NCBI GenBank assembly: GCA_019054805.1
Contig: JAHQIY010000044.1
Span: 158,701-222,700 of the forward strand
DNA length: 64,000 bases
Reading direction: 5' to 3'
Source: Brachionus manjavacas
Taxonomy: Eukaryota; Rotifera; Eurotatoria; Ploima; Brachionidae
Shown: piece by piece, positions 8,453-18,392 of the stretch
How positions within the stretch are numbered: position 1 is the stretch's first letter
Layout: each line of letters opens with the position of its first letter
Position numbers and translations under genes: made by a program
The notes under the pieces: model-generated
Databases searched by the model: none
Told to the model about the DNA's origin: nothing
Seen by the model: only the letters and a program-made list of their open reading frames with translations

Positions 8453-9592
8453 TTAATTAATAATATCTTCAAAATGAGTCTTTAAGAATTCAACTTTTTT
8501 ATCGTTGGGTTCTGTAAGAAAGCTTTGATAGTTCACAGCCCCAATAGGCTCATAAATTATGTAATTGATATAGAAATAAATAAAAGTTTGATACAAAAAT
8601 TGGCAGTCAAGTCTGTCCAATATGCCTCCATGTCCAGGTATAGTGCTTCCGAAATCTTTGATATCATAAGCCCTTTTAAAACCACTGGCAAAAAATCCGC
8701 CAAAAGGTCCCAATGTTGAGGCCAAAAACGAAAAAACAAAAGCATGAAACTGGAATGGCTCAATGAAAATTTCAACTCTCTCTAAAATGGTGTAATTTCT
8801 AGGTCGAAATATTTCACCAATTTGACATTGATCTACCACAAACCAGTTTTGCAAATAATCATATTTTAGTGGACACAAAAAAAAATTAAATTTGCACATA
8901 TACGCAGATAAAGAGTAGCCAAATACAAGACTTAGTATCAAGGCACCTAAAAAACCTTCCCATGTTTTTCTTGGAGATACTTCGATAAGTTTGTGCCTAC
9001 CGCACACTTTGCCAATAATATAAGCCGCTACGTCATTGAATATTATAGTTATAAGTGGCAGCAGAAACCAAATAAGGCCTTTGGAAAAATACTTTATGCT
9101 CATGGCGTCAGGTATAACCAAAACTCCAGTACATAGATGTACATATCCGAGCATTGAATATTGCTTAAAGTAATTTAATTTATCTAGTTTTGCTACAAAA
9201 ATGACCAGTCCGAATATGTAGAAAGAGAAGCACAATAGTCCGTGATACTTTATGATGGGTTTTAGAAAAAAGTGCATTTGGAGATCTTGACCAAATTCGT
9301 CATAAATCGATTGTCCGATGAAGGCATAAGCGCCGAGCAGATACAAGAACCAACTGAGTGTAGAAACATGCCAAAGGTGTTCACATTTGTAGGATTTTAG
9401 ACCTATCTTTAATAACTCGTCAAACGATTTGGTAATTGATAGAATATTGCAAACAAAAATGGGCACTGGTCCCATGTATATGACCATAATGAAGCCGACT
9501 GCCATTGCAAGTCCGGATATTGTTCGGATTAATGGATTTTTTAGCAAATAACTTGAATGAACGTGGTCTTCTTTTAGAGGCTGGACTTTCAT
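8453..9592 (-). CDS. CDP-diacylglycerol synthase (phosphatidate cytidylyltransferase), eukaryotic CDS1/2 type
   Basis: By family knowledge this integral ER-membrane enzyme converts phosphatidic acid and CTP to CDP-diacylglycerol, the precursor of phosphatidylinositol and cardiolipin. The family signature is complete near residues 303-329: SGFKRAYDIKDFG followed by STIPGHGGILDRLD. Several hydrophobic membrane spans precede it, and SPRKTWEGFLGA is also typical. The ATG at 9592 gives 379 residues. The open frame extends to 9652 but only from a TTG, so I chose the ATG. Animal homologues have about 445-460 residues with a longer hydrophilic N-terminus, so this one is short at the front. The gene is one uninterrupted exon. 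An unrecognised upstream exon cannot be excluded. Confidence 0.93.
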   Translation of the reverse strand: MKVQPLKEDHVHSSYLLKNPLIRTISGLAMAVGFIMVIYMGPVPIFVCNILSITKSFDELLKIGLKSYKCEHLWHVSTLSWFLYLLGAYAFIGQSIYDEFGQDLQMHFFLKPIIKYHGLLCFSFYIFGLVIFVAKLDKLNYFKQYSMLGYVHLCTGVLVIPDAMSIKYFSKGLIWFLLPLITIIFNDVAAYIIGKVCGRHKLIEVSPRKTWEGFLGALILSLVFGYSLSAYMCKFNFFLCPLKYDYLQNWFVVDQCQIGEIFRPRNYTILERVEIFIEPFQFHAFVFSFLASTLGPFGGFFASGFKRAYDIKDFGSTIPGHGGILDRLDCQFLYQTFIYFYINYIIYEPIGAVNYQSFLTEPNDKKVEFLKTHFEDIIN

Positions 9593-10813
9593 GTTAAATA
9601 TTAAAGAATTTTTATTTAATTTTAAATTAAATTTATAATTTATGAATTTCAAAAACTATTTTTATTAGTGTTATTTTTAGAGTGTTTTTTTGGGCAGGAC
9701 AAAGTTATTCCTTATGTGAAATAAAAGAGAATAAAAGAGATTTAAATTTTAAATTACACTTTTTATTGATATTTATTAGGGATGTTATTTTTTTTAAATG
9801 ATAGAATAACTTTCCCTACCAAAAATAAAAATTTTAGAGAAACAAAATTTTAGAGTTTTTAAAACTTTATTTTAAAATTATTTAAAATCCAAAAAATATT
9901 AGTTTATTGAGTTCAGTAAGCGAAGCGATGGGATTACCTTGTAGGAAATTTTAAATACAGTTGTTAAATTTTTGTTGAGGGTAATGAATTGAAAAAATGA
10001 AAATTAATTTTTCTTAATATCTTTTAAATTTTTTATCTATAAAATATTAAAGAATATTTCTTTGTCTAATATATTTTTTTAACAATTTAAGCTGAAACTT
10101 AAATACTGAATATTTGTATGTTATTTGCACGATAATTTTAATTGTATTAGCTGAACTAAATTTTAAATAAATCCATAATAGTTTTTAATAGCTAATATAC
10201 TTTTTCAGTCGAAATTCAGGTTATAGTTTAAAAAGGAATGGATTTAATACTATTTAACCATTTCAAATTTTGTTTGAATGAGAGGGTGCAATTTCGAAAG
10301 AAAAAATTAAAAAAGTAAATTTTATTTTGAATTAAACTAAATTGAGATAAAAAGAATATTTTAAAAATTTTACAAAAATTGTGGTTTTTGGCTTTAGTGC
10401 AGTACAAAATACGAAAAATTTTTACTATATTTAATTTTTAATTAAAAAAATACTTTTCTTCTTTTTAGGCTAAATTATATAATTTAAAAAAAAATCTCTT
10501 AATTTAATAAAGCCAAAAGTTAATAATTCGGGAATAAAAGCAATCTAATTCGTTTTTTATTTTATGTAAAAACAAGAAAAAAGATTAATAAAAATTATCT
10601 TCATTTTAATTAAATTTTTATATCTTTAAAAAAGTTAATAGCCACTTTTCTTTTGGTCGAATGGTCATTTTTCTAAATTTCAAATTTAAAGTAAATCTCA
10701 AAATCTAAAAAATGCTCGTTTAAAAATTATTCAAAAATTAACAAAATTTTTAGATTAGATTTTTTTATGACCAAAAATATCAACTGTTAAAAATTAGCTA
10801 ATTTATAAAAAAT
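9593..10813. other. AT-rich spacer between two minus-strand genes
   Basis: About 1.2 kb, almost wholly A and T, with long poly-A and poly-T runs. It should contain the promoter of the CDP-diacylglycerol synthase at its left end and the 3' end of the upstream gene at its right. I see no coding sequence, RNA gene or clear repeat. Confidence 0.6.
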
Positions 10814-10818
10814 TTATT
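10813..10818 (-). terminator. poly(A) hexamer overlapping the stop codon
   Basis: On the minus strand the gene ends GAT GAA TAA ATT, so AATAAA is formed by the last Glu codon plus the stop. If it is used, the 3' untranslated region would be only about 10-30 bases. Confidence 0.35.
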
Positions 10819-11770
10819 CATCAGGTTCAGTTTTAATTGTTATAATATTGTTTGCATCATTTATTGTGTCATTACATTTGGAGGAAACAACACGTCTTTT
10901 TTTTGTCATATTTGGCTCACCACAAAATTGGTCACTCTCAAAACCAGCCCAATTATTTAACAAAAATTTAAAAGCCTCCAGCTTTTTGTTCGGACACTCA
11001 GAAACACTATAAAAACAACTACAATTTAATCTATCTTCAGTGAACAAAATTTTTTTATGATTATCATGAAATATTGAACACTTTTTACACAATGACAATT
11101 TTTCCAACCTTGACTTTATTGCGTGATTAATTTTTCCAAACAGAGAACAAACTTCACAATTTTCTATAAAAATAAATCTAGTAAATTTTTCATTGTATAT
11201 AATTTTTACTTTTCATTCTAAAACTTGCCGGGACAATCATTTGAGACTGACTGGGTTGAACAAATATTTGGTTAGTAGTCGACACCAGGTTCTCTCGCTC
11301 GATCCGAACTGAATTTTGTTGGTTAAAGCATTTTGTTTGGCAATTGATTAAAAAATCATTTATAAATTCAAATTTAGATGCTAAAAAAATTTTTCTCTCA
11401 TTCATAATCTGTGAGATTTGAGCCTGACTTTGCTTCATCTGAGACTCCAATTCGTTTAGCGAACTTGGATTTGTATTAGAGTAATTGATCTGCTCCTCTA
11501 AATGGTTTATATAAGCTTTGGCAATCGACTGCTGGACTTGATGCATCTCGGACAGCCTCTAAATAAGACAGTTCAGCAAGGATAAAGTGTGATTTTTAAG
11601 CTTACTGATGCAAATCTGGTTATATCTGAATTTATTGATAGAAGTTCATTTTTTAAAAGTCTGAGATTGCTTTGGATTGAGTCATGGTTTTCTGGAGATA
11701 ATTTACTTGTCAGCTGATTAATGGCGTTCCTATATAGCTTTAGAACACTAATTTGCATTATCTCTTCCAT
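10814..11770 (-). CDS. unidentified coiled-coil and cysteine-cluster protein (three exons)
   Basis: The exon model on the minus strand is 11770-11606, 11558-11210 and 11163-10814, giving 287 residues. Both short introns (47 and 46 bp) have GT-AG ends and joining them keeps one frame. Residues 1 to about 130 are mostly helical and Gln/Asn/Leu/Glu-rich, with likely coiled coil. Residues 174-200 read C-x2-C-x19-C-x2-C, followed by Cys219, Cys221 and Cys228, so a zinc-binding fold is possible. The tail has a basic KKRR (259-262, possible nuclear signal) and ends IKTEPDE, which fits a sumoylation consensus. I do not recognise the family. A nuclear or chromatin-linked role is inference. The longer frame to 11779 starts with TTG, so the ATG at 11770 is preferred. 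Confidence 0.72.
11164..11209 (-). other. intron 2 of the unidentified minus-strand gene (46 bp)
   Basis: Read on the minus strand, the intron starts GTAAAAATT and ends TTTTTATAG. It splits a Lys codon after its first base and joins SFRMK to KNCEVCSLFGK, so the cysteine cluster sits at the start of exon 3. Confidence 0.7.
11559..11605 (-). other. intron 1 of the unidentified minus-strand gene (47 bp)
   Basis: Read on the minus strand, the intron starts GTAAGC and ends CTTATTTAG. It lies between codons and joins RFAS to RLSEMHQVQQ. It is needed because exon 1 soon meets a stop. Confidence 0.7.
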
Positions 11771-12249
11771 CTTAAACAACCCAAAGCTGTTGATAGAGTG
11801 CTCAAATAATTATTTTACTCTTGAAAATTATAATAATTCAAATTGATAACATGATTAATATTTTTTTACTTAATATTAATAAAAATGTTGACGAGACTTT
11901 TGTCCTATTTAAAATAAATTATTTATTGGCGATTTTCAAGATTATTTAATATTGCTGGGCACCAATTTCAAAATGTTCAATGCAGTCAAAGATAAAAAAT
12001 AGAAGAAAATTTTTTTTTTAAGATTTTTTTCCACAAGAAGTCAAAAAGAGATTCATAAGATCTTGTTTTTATTTAAAATCAAACAAATTCACTTCTTTAG
12101 TAAAAAAGAAACAAAGACGAAAAAAAAGTAATTAAAGATAAAAATTAAGAAAAGACAAAAAAACCTTTTAAGTTTAATTAAAAATTTTCTTTTCTCTTAA
12201 AAGTTTGATTAAGCATCAAACTGATTTGTTCAGAAAAAATTATTATTTA
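11771..12249. other. AT-rich flank between the last gene and the satellite array
   Basis: About 480 bases of A/T-rich sequence that should hold the promoter of the minus-strand gene. No gene, RNA or mobile element was recognised. Confidence 0.6.
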
Positions 12250-12319
12250 ACATGTCATTAGATAAACCTCCCATTTTATCAAATCTCATAATTCTTATTG
12301 TTTTTGAAAATAATTTTCT
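12250..12319 (+). repeat. decayed satellite-like boundary sequence
   Basis: ACATGTCATTAG (12250-12261) equals the start of a normal monomer. It is followed at 12267-12281 by CCTCCCATTTTATCA, close to the CCTCCCATTTTTTCA found just before the second core of each monomer. At 12302-12319 a further 18 bases (TTTTGAAAATAATTTTCT) match the AT-rich middle of the monomer and abut the first full unit. This looks like a scrambled, eroded edge of the array. Confidence 0.55.
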
Positions 12320-12876
12320 GTCATTAGCTCTTGCTTGCAAGCCTCCTTGCCCCGGCCGCTAGGCATCTGCATCATAACCGCCCCTCCTCATTTTCTCATC
12401 CGGACTTGGGACCGGCCAAAGGTAGAGTTAGCAGCTTTGCATTTTTATTTTGAAAATAATTTTCTTTAGATTCAAAATATTGGTTAAAAACAAATTGATC
12501 TAAAGAAAAATTACCTTATTCTTTTGTTGCTGTAAGTCTAAAAGACTATTTTTTCAAATAAAAGTTTTTGTTTTCTTTTCTCTCAACCTTTTGACAAAAC
12601 TCATCATTTATGTGCTGATTAGTCTCCCTCCCATTTTTTCATCCGGACTTGGGACCGGCATCGGTATGGTTACGACTCAACAATCTGCCGCCAAAGTTAC
12701 TATGGGACGTTCATCATAAACAGCGCCACTCATCCGAGCACTTAATGGCTGCGAACTCGACAACTATTTAGACTAGCTTGGAACCACAAACCAAGCGTAT
12801 CTATAGATGGATACAAGCATATCCAAAAAAAGTTACTTAACTTTTTTCACTAAGTACTAAGGGTCTGCCAGACATG

Positions 12877-13432
12877 TCATTAGCTCTTGCTTGCAAGCCT
12901 CCTTGCCCCGGCCGCTAGGCATCTGCATCATAACCGCCCCTCCTCATTTTCTCATCCGGACTTGGGACCGGCCAAAGGTAGAGTTAGCAGCTTTGCATTT
13001 TTATTTTGAAAATAATTTTCTTTAGATTCAAAATATTGGTTAAAAACAAAATGATCTAAAGAAAAATTACCTTATTCTTTTGTTGCTGTAAGTCTAAAAG
13101 ACTATTTTTTCAAATAAAAGTTTTTGTTTTCTTTTCTCTCAACCTTTTGACAAAACTCATCATTTATGTGCTGATTAGTCTCCCTCCCATTTTTTCATCC
13201 GGACTTGGGACCGGCATCGGTATGGTTACGACTCAACAATCTGCCGCCAAAGTTACTATGGGACGTTCATCATAAACAGCGTTACTCATCCGAGCACTTA
13301 ATGGCTGCGAACTCGACAACTATTTAGACTAGCTTGGAACCACAAACCAAGCGTATCTATAGATGGATACAAGCATATCCAAAAAAAGATACTTAACTTT
13401 TTTCACTAAGTACTAAGGGTCTGCCAGACATG
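12877..13432 (+). repeat. representative satellite monomer (unit 2)
   Basis: This unit maps the internal landmarks. Core 1 is 12956-12971 and core 2 is 13199-13214, a spacing of 243 bp. A 12-bp stem, TTTTCTTTAGAT (13016-13027) with ATCTAAAGAAAA (13054-13065), has a 26-base loop in the AT-rich part. Three small palindromes follow in the last 110 bp: GCTTGG/CCAAGC (13332-13352), GTATC/GATAC (13353-13370) and GTCTGCCAGAC (13419-13429). Unit 2 also carries private variants (ACAAAATGATC, AGCGTTACTC) shared with unit 32. Confidence 0.9.
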
Positions 13433-16208
13433 TCATTAGCTCTTGCTTGCAAGCCTCCTTGCCACGGCCGCTAGGCATCTGCATCATAACCGCCCCTCCT
13501 CATTTTCTCATCCGGACTTGGGACCGGCCAAAGGTAGAGTTAACAGCTTTGCATTTTTATTTTGAAAATAATTTTCTTTAGATTCAAAATATTGGTTAAA
13601 AACAAATTGATCTAAAGAAAAATTACCTTATTCTTTTGTTGCTGTAAGTCTAAAAGACTATTTTTTTCAAATAAAAGTTTTTGTTTTCTTTTCTCTCAAC
13701 CTTTTGACAAAACTCATCATTTATGTGCTGATTAGTCTCCCTCCCATTTTTTCATCCGGACTTGGGACCGGCATCGGTATGGTTACGACTCAACAATCTG
13801 CCGCCAAAGTTACTATGGGACGTTCATCATAAACAGCGCCACTCATCCGAGCACTTAATGGCTGCGAACTCGACAACTATTTAGACTAGCTTGGAACCAC
13901 AAACCAAGCGTATCTATAGATGGATACAAGCATATCCAAAAAGATACTTAACTTTTTTCACTAAGTACTAAGGGTCTGCCAGACATGTCATTAGCTCTTG
14001 CTTGCAAGCCTCCTTGCCCCGGCCGCTAGGCATCTGCATCATAACCGCCCCTCTTCATTTTCTCATCCGGACTTGGGACCGGCCAAAGGTAGAGTTAGCA
14101 GCTTTGCATTTTTATTTTGAAAATAATTTTCTTTAGATTCAAAATATTGGTTAAAAACAAATTGATCTAAAGAAAAATTACCTTATTCTTTTGTTGCTGT
14201 AAGTCTAAAAACTATTTTTTTCAAATAAAAGTTTTTGTTTTCTTTTCTCTCAATCTTTTGACAAAACTCATCATTTATGTGCTGATTAGTCTCCCTCCCA
14301 TTTTTTCATCCGGACTTGGGACCGGCATCGGTATGGTTACGACTCAACAATCTGCCGCCAAAGTTACTATGGGACGTTCATCATAAACAGCGTTACTCAT
14401 CCGAGCACTTAATGGCTGCGAACTCGACAACTATTTAGACTAGCTTGGAACCACAAACCAAGCGTATCTATAGATGGATACAAGCATATCCAAAAAAAGA
14501 TACTTAACTTTTTTCACTAAGTACTAAGGGTCTGCCAGACATGTCATTAGCTCTTGCTTGCAAGCCTCCTTGCCCCGGCCGCTAGGCATCTGCATCATAA
14601 CCGCCCCTCCTCATTTTCTCATCCGGACTTGGGACCGGCCAAAGGTAGAGTTAGCAGCTTTGCATTTTTATTTTGAAAATAATTTTCTTTAGATTCAAAA
14701 TATTGGTTAAAAACAAATTGATCTAAAGAAAAATTACCTTATTCTTTTGTTGCTGTAAGTCTAAAAGACTATTTTTTTCAAATAAAAGTTTTTGTTTTCT
14801 TTTCTCTCAACCTTTTGACAAAACTCATCATTTATGTGCTGATTAGTCTCCCTCCCATTTTTTCATCCGGACTTGGGACCGGCATCGGTATGGTTACGAC
14901 TCAACAATCTGCCGCCAAAGTTACTATGGGACGTTCATCATAAACAGCGTTACTCATCCGAGCACTTAATGGCTGCGAACTCGACAACTATTTAGACTAG
15001 CTTGGAACCACAAACCAAGCGTATCTATAGATGGATACAAGCATATCCAAAAAAGATACTTAACTTTTTCACTAAGTACTAAGGGTCTGCCAGACATGTC
15101 ATTAGCTCTTGCTTGCAAGCCTCCTTGCCCCGGCCGCTAGGCATCTGCATCATAACCGCCCCTCCTCATTTTCTCATCCGGACTTGGGACCGGCCAAAGG
15201 TAGAGTTAGCAGCTTTGCATTTTTATTTTGAAAATAATTTTCTTTAGATTCAAAATATTGGTTAAAAACAAATTGATCTAAAGAAAAATTACCTTATTCT
15301 TTTGTTGCTGTAAGTCTAAAAGACTATTTTTTTCAAATAAAAGTTTTTGTTTTCTTTTCTCTCAACCTTTTGACAAAACTCATCATTTATGTGCTGATTA
15401 GTCTCCCTCCCATTTTTCATCCGGACTTGGGACCGGCATCGGTATGGTTACGACTCAACAATCTGCCGCCAAAGTTACTATGGGACGTTCATCATAAACA
15501 GCGTGACTCATCAGAGCACTTAATGGCTGCGAACTCGACAACTTTTTAGACTAGCTTGGAACCACAAACCAAGCGTATCTATAGATGGATACAAGCATAT
15601 CCAAAAAAAGATACTTAACTTTTTTCACTAAGTACTAAGGGTCTGCCAGACATGTCATTAGCTCTTGCTTGCAAGCCTCCTTGCCCCGGCCGCTAGGCAT
15701 CTGCATCATAACCGCCCCTCCTCATTTTCTCATCCGGACTTGGGACCGGCCAAAGGTAGAGTTAGCAGCTTTGCATTTTTATTTTGAAAATAATTTTCTT
15801 TAGATTCAAAATATTGGTTAAAAACAAATTGATCTAAAGAAAAATTACCTTATTCTTTTGTTGCTGTAAGTCTAAAAACTATTTTTTTCAAATAAAAGTT
15901 TTTGTTTTCTTTTCTCTCAATCTTTTGACAAAACTCATCATTTATGTGCTGATTAGTCTCCCTCCCATTTTTTCATCCGGACTTGGGACCGGCATCGGTA
16001 TGGTTACGACTCAACAATCTGCCGCCAAAGTTACTATGGGACGTTCATCATAAACAGCGCCACTCATCCGAGCACTTAATGGCTGCGAACTCGACAACTA
16101 TTTAGACTAGCTTGGAACCACAAACCAAGCGTATCTATAGATGGATACAAGCATATCCAAAAAGATACTTAACTTTTTTCACTAAGTACTAAGGGTCTGC
16201 CAGACATG

Positions 16209-16744
16209 TCATTAGCTCTTGCTTGCAAGCCTCCTTGCCCCGGCCGCTAGGCATCTGCATCATAACCGCCCCTCCTCATTTTCTCATCCGGACTTGGGAC
16301 CGGCCAAAGGTAGAGTTAGCAGCTTTGCATTTTTATTTTGAAAATAATTTTCTTTAGATTCAAAATATTGGTTAAAAAACAAATTGATCTAAAGAAAAAT
16401 TACCTTATTCTTTTGTTGCTGTAAGTCTAAAAGACTATTTTTTTCAAATAAAAGTTTTTGTTTTCTTTTCTCTCAACCTTTTTACAAAACTCATCATTTA
16501 TGTGCTGATTAGTCTCCCTCCCATTTTTTCATCCGGACTTGGGACCGGCATCGGTATGGTAACGACTCAACAATCTGCCGCCAAAGTTACTATGGGACGT
16601 TCATCATAAACAGCGCCACTCATCCGAGCACTTAATGGCTGCGAACTCGATAACTATTTAGACTAGCTTGGAACCACAAACCAAGCATATCCAAAAAAAG
16701 ATACTTAACTTTTTTCACTAAGTACTAAGGGTCTGCCAGACATG
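16209..16744 (+). repeat. satellite unit 8 with 22-bp deletion
   Basis: The unit is 536 bp. It reads ACCAAGCATATCC where others have a 22-bp insert containing the GTATC/GATAC palindrome. The missing piece is flanked in normal units by the direct repeat CAAGC, so slippage or microhomology deletion fits. The same deletion is in the unit at 17858-18392. Confidence 0.9.
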
Positions 16745-17857
16745 TCATTAGCTCTTGCTTGCAAGCCTCCTTGCCCCGGCCGCTAGGCATCTGCATCATA
16801 ACCGCCCCTCTTCATTTTCTCATCCGGACTTGGGACCGGCCAAAGGTAGAGTTAGCAGCTTTGCATTTTTATTTTGAAAATAATTTTCTTTAGATTCAAA
16901 ATATTGGTTAAAAAACAAATTGATCTAAAGAAAAATTACCTTATTCTTTTGTTGCTGTAAGTCTAAAAGACTATTTTTTCAAATAAAAGTTTTTGTTTTC
17001 TTTTCTCTCAACCTTTTGACAAAACTCATCATTTATGTGCTGATTAGTCTCCCTCCCATTTTTTCATCCGGACTTGGGACCGGCATCGGTATGGTTACGA
17101 CTCAACAATCTGCCGCCAAAGTTACTATGGGACGTTCATCATAAACAGCGTGACTCATCAGAGCACTTAATGGCTGCGAACTCGACAACTTTTTAGACTA
17201 GCTTGGAACCACAAACCAAGCGTATCTATAGATGGATACAAGCATATCCAAAAAAAGATACTTAACTTTTTTCACTAAGTACTAAGGGTCTGCCAGACAT
17301 GTCATTAGCTCTTGCTTGCAAGCCTCCTTGCCCCGGCCGCTAGGCATCTGCATCATAACCGCCCCTCCTCATTTTCTCATCCGGACTTGGGACCGGCCAA
17401 AGGTAGAGTTAGCAGCTTTGCATTTTTATTTTGAAAATAATTTTCTTTAGATTCAAAATATTGGTTAAAAACAAATTGATCTAAAGAAAAATTACCTTAT
17501 TCTTTTGTTGCTGTAAGTCTAAAAACTATTTTTTTCAAATAAAAGTTTTTGTTTTCTTTTCTCTCAATCTTTTGACAAAACTCATCATTTATGTGCTGAT
17601 TAGTCTCCCTCCCATTTTTTCATCCGGACTTGGGACCGGCATCGGTATGGTTACGACTCAACAATCTGCCGCCAAAGTTACTATGGGACGTTCATCATAA
17701 ACAGCGCCACTCATCCGAGCACTTAATGGCTGCGAACTCGACAACTATTTAGACTAGCTTGGAACCACAAACCAAGCGTATCTATAGATGGATACAAGCA
17801 TATCCAAAAAAAGATACTTAACTTTTTTCACTAAGTACTAAGGGTCTGCCAGACATG

Positions 17858-18392
17858 TCATTAGCTCTTGCTTGCAAGCCTCCTTGCCCCGGCCGCTAGG
17901 CATCTGCATCATAACCGCCCCTCCTCATTTTCTCATCCGGACTTGGGACCGGCCAAAGGTAGAGTTAGCAGCTTTGCATTTTTATTTTGAAAATAATTTT
18001 CTTTAGATTCAAAATATTGGTTAAAAAACAAATTGATCTAAAGAAAAATTACCTTATTCTTTTGTTGCTGTAAGTCTAAAAGACTATTTTTTTCAAATAA
18101 AAGTTTTTGTTTTCTTTTCTCTCAACCTTTTTACAAAACTCATCATTTATGTGCTGATTAGTCTCCCTCCCATTTTTTCATCCGGACTTGGGACCGGCAT
18201 CGGTATGGTAACGACTCAACAATCTGCCGCCAAAGTTACTATGGGACGTTCATCATAAACAGCGCCACTCATCCGAGCACTTAATGGCTGCGAACTCGAT
18301 AACTATTTAGACTAGCTTGGAACCACAAACCAAGCATATCCAAAAAAGATACTTAACTTTTTTCACTAAGTACTAAGGGTCTGCCAGACATG
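17858..18392 (+). repeat. satellite unit 11, copy of the deletion unit
   Basis: The unit is 535 bp, with the same 22-bp deletion and the same three private substitutions as the unit at 16209. It therefore descends from that unit, or the reverse, rather than from an independent deletion. Confidence 0.9.

Noticed and set aside
8525-8775. Two frames (8525-8719 plus, 8557-8775 minus) overlapping the CDP-diacylglycerol synthase
   Set aside because: Shadow frames of the real minus-strand gene, whose catalytic signature lies in the other phase.
12877-13432. Hammerhead ribozyme (retrozyme-like circular RNA source) in the monomer
   Set aside because: The required CTGANGA core is missing on both strands. 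The nearest strings are CTGATTAG on plus and CGGATGAG on minus.
12877-13432. RNA polymerase III B-box on the minus strand of the monomer
   Set aside because: GGTTCCAAGC and GAGTTCGCAGCC come close, but each misses a key base, and I found no well-placed A-box.
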